Assembly (NCBI GenBank): GCA_910584185.1
Contig: CAJTYC010000092.1
Location: 1 to 8,045, forward strand
Direction of reading: 5' to 3'
DNA from: an uncultured Muribaculaceae bacterium
GTDB taxonomy: Bacteria; Bacteroidota; Bacteroidia; Bacteroidales; Muribaculaceae
Length of the DNA: 8,045 bases
In this document: one piece after another, positions 3,782 to 8,045 of the stretch
Layout: each line of letters opens with the position of its first letter
Numbering within the stretch: the stretch's first letter is position 1
The notes under the pieces: model-generated
Database searches by the model: none
The model's input: only the letters and a program-made list of their open reading frames with translations
Told to the model about the DNA's origin: nothing
Position numbers and translations under genes: made by a program

Positions 3782-6547
3782 ATGAAGAATCATTTATCAG
3801 CTTTATTCCTGTTTCTCGTTTGCTTGGTCGGCGGCTCTGCCGGGGCTTTCGCTTCTGAGATTACCGGGACTTTTACCGGCAAAGATATCGTATCCGGTTG
3901 GACCCTCTCTAAATATGGAGAGGCAGAGGATCCGGAAGTCTGCGCCTGGGGCGATGTTACCGAAAAGGGGGTATTCGTAGACTATCAGAAAACCGAATAT
4001 CATCCGTGGATTAACTCTAACCAAGGTTTCAACTATGTCACCAAAGTAGAAGTGGAAGTCTATTCCGAATACTCACGCATGGGTATAGATGAAATCAGGG
4101 TGGGCAGCAGCTATTTCACTCCCGAACGTGAATATGGCCTTGACTATAATCCCGAAAAGACCTTTATCTTTCTCGCTGACGATGCCTCGCAAGCCCTCGG
4201 ACAGGTGTACATCGGCTTCAGAGATATCAGCGACAAGCCATTCTATATCAAGTCAATCAAGGTGACTTACAATCCCGACGGTGCAAACCGCAACCTCAAA
4301 TGGTCGGTCACCGAACTTACAGTCAACCTCGGTGAAAGTTTTGACAACCCGACACTCTACGGTGAGACCACGGGCGTGGCATACAGCAGCTCCAACCCCG
4401 ACATAGCGGAGATTGATGCCGCAGGTATCATACAGCCCCTGAAAGCCGGTAAAACAGAAATCAAGGCTACATGTCCGGCAGCATACCCCTGGGCTGCCGG
4501 AGAATGCAGCTACACGCTCAATGTGGAGTTCGCGCTGACCGGGGCCGGCACAAGCGAGTCGATAGTGCTGACAAAAGCGGGTACCCTGTGCGACAAGGTG
4601 CTGGACCTTGAAAGCACAAAAATCAGAAGCCTGACACTAAGCGGGCCCATCAACTCCGAAGATATCGCCTACATGCGCGAGACCTCAGGCCGATTTACCA
4701 ACTTGCAGGAGATTGACCTGACTAATGCCACTGTCGTGGCCGACGAAAAGAGTTACGCCACAATGTTTGGCGGCAATCACGACGTAGGCATGGGGTCCAC
4801 ATCCTATGTGTTCGTGCTCAGCAACGAAGAGAAGATTGAAGAGAAGAGCGTACCTACCGGTTTGGGAGGCGGCAAGGTAACCGTGACATATTACGGCAAC
4901 CAACTCGCCGGGGCGTTCAATTCGATGCCCAATCTGAAGCGTCTCATATTACCCTCGGAGATAACCGAAATCGCACCATTCGTGGTGGCCGGAAGCACCG
5001 GGCTTATCGAAATCGGGGTGCCTGAAAATTACACAACCATCGGTGAGCAGGCATTCGGCTCATGCAGTAACCTGCACTCCATCTCTCACTCCGACGAATG
5101 CGTCACCATCTGTGAACGCGCGTTTGCCAATTCAGGAATACTTGACTTTGACCTCTCAAAGGTAGAGACAATCGGAGAGGCGGCCTTCCGTAAATCGAGC
5201 CTTCGTGGTGACATAAACCTGACTTCGCTCACAAAGGTCGCAAGATCGGCATTCGCAGAGTGCAAGGACTTGAAGAGAGTAGAGTTTGGCAATGGACTGG
5301 TCGAGATAGAGAGTGAAGCATTCTATCGGAGTGGAATCGTAGGTACACTCATTATCCCCGACGGATGCAAAACAATCGGACAATCTGCATTTGCAGGAAC
5401 AGCAATCAACGACCTGAAGCTTCCTGTCAGCTGTATCGACATAGACTGCTATACATTCAGCCAGACGCCTTGGTTAGATAACGAGCTTAATCGCATTAAT
5501 ATCGACGAAATAGTCTATGCCGACAATGTTGCCCTCTACTACAAATCAGGCAACTATGGAAATCATACAGGCCAGAGAGCAACATCCATTGCATTCAAAG
5601 AAGGCACTACTGCCGTGGCCGCCAGATTCGAGTCAACAGTCAAGGATCCATATTTCCATGACCACCCCAACTACATAACCAAAATCACACTTCCGGAGTC
5701 GATGATATGGATTGGAGATGAGGCATTCGAGAGCCTTTTAGGAGGAGTCACAGAAATCAAGATACCCGCCAACGTGCGCCACATAGGCAAGTATGCCTTT
5801 TTAGAAGCAGGCTTCGAGACACTTACCGTCGGCGCAAATGTGGAACATATCGGAGACTACGCATTTTCACGCTGCAACTCCCTGATAAAACTTGCATATA
5901 ACGCACCGGATGCGGGTGGCACATGGATATTTTATCGCTGCGAGGGTTTGGAAAGCGTTACACTCGGAAAGAATGTAAAGAGAATCACTGACAGGATGTT
6001 CTGTTATTGCCAATCTCTGCGCAAAGTAGAGATAGAGGGTATCAATACCTCCGACATCGCAAAGGCTCCGCAGACGAACAGCACATCGGCCAACGGCTTC
6101 TCTATCGGGGAATCCGCATTTGCAAGTTGCTCGCGGCTCACCACATTCTCACTCCCGTCTGACCTTAAAGAAATTGGTGATGACGCATTTTCAGGAGTAC
6201 AACTCCGCACCGTGTTCTGCTTTGCCGCCAAGCCGGTATCAGGACTCGAGGCATCCGGCATTTTTGAAAACCGCAAGTCCACTACTATCTACGTGCCGCA
6301 AGAGAGTGTCGCGCTCTTCAAGAGTAGCGAAGGTTGGAGAAAGTGCACCATCATAGGAGCCGACATGAGTGCCGATGTCGAAGAGTCGATAATAGACCTC
6401 ACCGACCCCATGCAAGAGGTGGAAGTCTATGACCTCAACGGCATCATGATATACCGGGGAGTAGTGGGTGCAATGCAACTCCCCGCCGGCACATATATCA
6501 TCAAAACCGAAAAAAATATTTATAAAACCATAATGAAAGAACTATGA
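3782..6547 (+). CDS. Secreted BspA-like leucine-rich repeat (LRR_5) protein with Big_2-like domain
   Basis: This 921-residue secreted or surface protein is probably an adhesin or ligand-binding scaffold. The ATG at 3782 is chosen over an upstream in-frame ATG at 3656 because it starts a typical signal peptide (MKNHLSALFLFLVCLVGG, cleavage after AFA, about residue 24) and lies downstream of the candidate promoter. Residues about 25-165 are a beta-rich domain I do not recognise. Residues about 168-255 resemble a bacterial Ig-like group 2 domain (YSSSNPDIAEIDAAGIIQPLKAGKTEI). From about 375 to 830 there are roughly 13 BspA/TpLRR-type repeats with the IGxxAF signature (IGEQAF, IGEAAF, IGQSAF, IGDEAF, IGKYAF, IGDYAF, IGESAF, IGDDAF and variants), capped by IYVPQESVALFKSSEGW. 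The last 55 residues (VEVYDLNGIMIYRG, then LPAGTYIIKTE) resemble a type IX secretion C-terminal sorting domain. It overlaps the next gene by ATGA. The ligand is unknown. Confidence 0.9.
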   Translation: MKNHLSALFLFLVCLVGGSAGAFASEITGTFTGKDIVSGWTLSKYGEAEDPEVCAWGDVTEKGVFVDYQKTEYHPWINSNQGFNYVTKVEVEVYSEYSRMGIDEIRVGSSYFTPEREYGLDYNPEKTFIFLADDASQALGQVYIGFRDISDKPFYIKSIKVTYNPDGANRNLKWSVTELTVNLGESFDNPTLYGETTGVAYSSSNPDIAEIDAAGIIQPLKAGKTEIKATCPAAYPWAAGECSYTLNVEFALTGAGTSESIVLTKAGTLCDKVLDLESTKIRSLTLSGPINSEDIAYMRETSGRFTNLQEIDLTNATVVADEKSYATMFGGNHDVGMGSTSYVFVLSNEEKIEEKSVPTGLGGGKVTVTYYGNQLAGAFNSMPNLKRLILPSEITEIAPFVVAGSTGLIEIGVPENYTTIGEQAFGSCSNLHSISHSDECVTICERAFANSGILDFDLSKVETIGEAAFRKSSLRGDINLTSLTKVARSAFAECKDLKRVEFGNGLVEIESEAFYRSGIVGTLIIPDGCKTIGQSAFAGTAINDLKLPVSCIDIDCYTFSQTPWLDNELNRINIDEIVYADNVALYYKSGNYGNHTGQRATSIAFKEGTTAVAARFESTVKDPYFHDHPNYITKITLPESMIWIGDEAFESLLGGVTEIKIPANVRHIGKYAFLEAGFETLTVGANVEHIGDYAFSRCNSLIKLAYNAPDAGGTWIFYRCEGLESVTLGKNVKRITDRMFCYCQSLRKVEIEGINTSDIAKAPQTNSTSANGFSIGESAFASCSRLTTFSLPSDLKEIGDDAFSGVQLRTVFCFAAKPVSGLEASGIFENRKSTTIYVPQESVALFKSSEGWRKCTIIGADMSADVEESIIDLTDPMQEVEVYDLNGIMIYRGVVGAMQLPAGTYIIKTEKNIYKTIMKEL

Positions 6548-7545
6548 GAAAGAGAGTTATTTTAACAGCAGGAATATTATTTGCCACGGTAGCAGTCGGA
6601 ACAATCCCGGCTCAGGCACAGTTTCTCAAGAAACTAGGCAAGGCCCTCGACAAGGTGGCTAACGCCGGCAATAAAAAAACTTCCGATAGCAAAGTTCGTC
6701 AGATAGGCGAAACGGTAACTATCGGCGACATGACAATGAAAGCATATACCGATAACCCGGGGGTGGGTCTCAACTTCGGCACATGCCAACGTCAGGGCTC
6801 TCAGGTTGTCATAACTTTGCAATTCACCAATCCGCAGAGTCCGCAACCCATGGAAATACGGCTTCAGAACTTCGACCCCAACCCGGTGAAGGCCTATTCG
6901 GCAAGCGGCCAGCAATACAAGGTGTCACAGATATGCCTCGGCACATCAAAAAGCTCTGAGGGTGTGACAAATACAATATCGCAAAAGAGCTACTTGAACG
7001 GATATATAGTGCTAAGTGGAGTTCCTGAGAATGTCAAAACCATAGGCAAACTTGTAGTGGCCACAAGCGGACATCAGAAAATGGACGCAAGCAACCGCTT
7101 TTTCTCATTTGTGCTTGAGAATATACCGATCACTGAAAAGCCAACAATGACCGACAAGGGAATATCTCCGGTTGAAATCGGAGCCAAAGTCAGTGCGTTG
7201 CCGCAGCAAGTGGCCGGTCTTTACGACAAAGTGACCTCCAACACCGAAGAAGATATGGATGGCGAAGTAATGACCTATCTCACGTTCACTCTCGCAGGTC
7301 AGCCCAAATTAGCGGCGACGGCTGGCAGCGACGGGGTGATATGGCAAGTGTCTACGGAGTCGCCCGACGTGGTGGTCTATGTTAACGGCAACCCATATAA
7401 GGTAGGCGATAAGATTGCCACACTAATGAGAGAACGTGGAGTACGCTCCGACGATGAATACGGCTTTGCAGCCTGCTATGGCAACATCGACGTGAACGAA
7501 GACATCAATGGCACAATTTGTTCCTTCTCCATAGGACGCTATTGA
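6544..7545 (+). CDS. Secreted protein of unknown function, translationally coupled to the LRR protein
   Basis: I do not recognise this 333-residue protein. It has a clear signal peptide (MRKRVILTAGILFATVAVG, predicted cleavage after AQA at residue 25) with no lipobox. A short amphipathic basic helix follows (FLKKLGKALDKVANAGNKK). Residues about 50-185 look like a beta-sandwich (ETVTIGDMTMKAY, VVITLQFTNP, YLNGYIVLSGVP), reminiscent of small extracellular immunoglobulin-like domains such as DUF4352, though I cannot confirm that. Residues about 238-333 form a second alpha/beta segment containing VVVYVNGNPYKVGDKI. The ATG overlaps the TGA of the LRR gene in ATGA, which implies reinitiation-type coupling and a shared function, perhaps as a periplasmic or surface partner. 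The frame is intact, with base composition like its neighbour. Confidence 0.85.
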   Translation: MRKRVILTAGILFATVAVGTIPAQAQFLKKLGKALDKVANAGNKKTSDSKVRQIGETVTIGDMTMKAYTDNPGVGLNFGTCQRQGSQVVITLQFTNPQSPQPMEIRLQNFDPNPVKAYSASGQQYKVSQICLGTSKSSEGVTNTISQKSYLNGYIVLSGVPENVKTIGKLVVATSGHQKMDASNRFFSFVLENIPITEKPTMTDKGISPVEIGAKVSALPQQVAGLYDKVTSNTEEDMDGEVMTYLTFTLAGQPKLAATAGSDGVIWQVSTESPDVVVYVNGNPYKVGDKIATLMRERGVRSDDEYGFAACYGNIDVNEDINGTICSFSIGRY

Positions 7546-7627
7546 TACATTATGCTTTGTGGCCGTCGCCGGAGGCTCCTCTCTCCCGGTGCGCGATGCC
7601 GCTTTGCTGCTCTTATTGATTAAGACA

Positions 7628-7695
7628 GGGTCGCTTCGCTACACATATCCGGCTGCGCCGGAACATATAAGGCTTCGCAAGACCCCCCTTTTTTT
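7628..7695 (+). terminator. Probable intrinsic terminator of the LRR operon
   Basis: GGGTC (7628-7632) pairs with GACCC (7681-7685) around an internal TCCGGC-TGC-GCCGGA hairpin flanked by ATAT on both sides. The structure ends in C6 followed by T7 (7689-7695). It lies about 80 bases after the stop of the coupled secreted protein, on the correct strand. The base stem is short, so the inner hairpin may carry most of the stability. Confidence 0.5.
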
Positions 7696-7698
7696 ATC

Positions 7699-7783
7699 GC
7701 ACGAGGAACAAAAGGAATTAAAGGAAATTGGCGCTGCCGACGACAACAAACCGATTTCCTTTAATTCCTTGTTTTCCTTGTGC
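7699..7783. repeat. Inverted pair of 9-nt-periodic GGAA repeats (33-nt arms)
   Basis: The arms 7699-7731 and 7751-7783 are complementary at 29 of 33 positions across a 19-base loop. Each arm carries three GGAA blocks exactly nine bases apart (plus strand starts 7705, 7714 and 7723; TTCC starts 7756, 7765 and 7774), sharing GGAATTAAAGGAAAT. The periodicity makes the left arm look coding (EEQKELKEIG), but nothing supports a real protein. It sits between convergent genes. It may be a dispersed intergenic repeat, or a hairpin that insulates the two transcripts. Confidence 0.7.
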
Positions 7784-7790
7784 CAAAACT

Positions 7791-7814
7791 GAAGCGAGTT
7801 TCTTATGAAACTTC
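7791..7814. repeat. Short hairpin in the convergent intergenic region
   Basis: GTTTC (7798-7802) and GAAAC (7807-7811) pair around a TTAT loop. Outer GAA/TTC pairs (7791-7793 with 7812-7814) become possible if four bases bulge out. There is no U-tract on either side. It might contribute to termination of the minus-strand gene entering from the right, but the evidence is weak. Confidence 0.25.
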
Positions 7815-7848
7815 ATTCCTCATATTATCGCACTTCTACACATTTATT

Positions 7849-7881
7849 GCATAAGGAACTTAAGGAATTAAAGGAAATTTG
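7849..7881. repeat. Third copy of the 9-nt-periodic GGAA repeat
   Basis: GGAA blocks start at 7855, 7864 and 7873, again nine bases apart, and share GGAATTAAAGGAAATT with the left arm of the pair at 7699-7783, in the same orientation. The copy ends two bases past the stop codon of the minus-strand gene at the right edge. TTATCGCAC occurs just before the first copy (7694-7702) and 24 bases before this one (7825-7833), hinting at a larger repeat unit. Confidence 0.6.
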
Positions 7882-7883
7882 CT

Positions 7884-8045
7884 TTAAAAAGCCCCGTTGT
7901 CTCCAAGCTGGGTAATCTCTACTACAACATATTCATAACCAAATCCTAACTGAAGCTTGACATTCTTATCAGTTTGACTTGTGTTGCGATTTAACCCAAC
8001 TTCAACATCTAATAGGCGTCAAGTGGCTGTTCAGCAGGCTTGACT
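7884..8045 (-). CDS. 3' end of a minus-strand gene of unknown function, partial and apparently frame-broken
   Basis: The reading frame ending with TAA at 7884-7886 gives a convincing protein tail: LDVEVGLNRNTSQTDKN, then LQLGFGYEYVVVEITQ and LGDNGAF. It is closed upstream by a TGA at 8019-8021. In the adjacent frame, 8012-8044 reads VKPAEQPLDAY and ends in TAG at 8009-8011. Adding one base near 8009-8014 joins them as QPLDAYLDVEVG. The rest of the gene is off the right edge. I do not recognise the family. The alternating hydrophobic pattern suggests beta strands. It is too short for any ORF caller to list with confidence, but residue composition and the clean junction argue it is coding. Confidence 0.5.

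Noticed and set aside
7559..7792. 77-codon plus-strand ORF after the secreted protein
   Set aside because: It runs through a probable terminator and both arms of the GGAA hairpin. The KELKEIG-like residues follow from the 9-nt repeat, and the rest has no protein-like features.

Overview
The window looks like a chromosomal stretch from a Bacteroidales bacterium, probably from a gut-associated lineage such as Muribaculaceae or a relative. This is inferred from the protein families (GLUG-repeat lipoprotein, BspA-type LRR_5 protein with a C-terminal sorting-like domain, membrane-spanning TPR/AraC regulator), from TAnnTTTG-type -7 elements ahead of genes, and from the lack of Shine-Dalgarno sequences. 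No marker gene fixes the taxon.

Layout, left to right. Bases 1-451 are AT-rich and non-coding. They hold a possible leftward promoter, a large nested inverted-repeat structure (137-329) and a perfect 18-bp hairpin (372-416). A minus-strand GLUG-repeat lipoprotein gene follows (452-1851), broken into two frames by what looks like one missing base. Upstream of it lie a candidate promoter and a 16-nt tandem direct repeat with 22-nt period (1913-1950), which has the geometry of an AraC-family operator. Next is a minus-strand gene for a lipid-anchored, TPR-containing, single-TM protein with a C-terminal AraC-type DNA-binding domain (1962-3535), also split by an apparent single-base loss. The divergent intergenic region (3536-3781) holds a hairpin with a U-tract facing the regulator and one TATATTTG element for each direction.

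On the plus strand, a 921-residue secreted BspA-like leucine-rich-repeat protein (3782-6547) overlaps by ATGA with a 333-residue secreted protein of unknown function (6544-7545), so the two are probably translationally coupled. A likely terminator (7628-7695) follows. The convergent region 7546-7883 contains three copies of a 9-nt-periodic (GGAA-N5)x3 repeat, two of them facing each other as a 33-bp hairpin. At the right edge is the 3' end of another minus-strand gene, again with an apparent -1 frame break.

Working model (inference): a periplasmic TPR domain senses an envelope or surface signal and passes it through one membrane helix to an AraC domain, which binds the direct repeat and activates the neighbouring GLUG surface lipoprotein gene. 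The divergent operon supplies a second set of repeat-rich secreted proteins. Three genes each appear to lack one base, mostly at A/T runs. This could be real inactivation or indel errors in the assembly, and raw reads would decide it.
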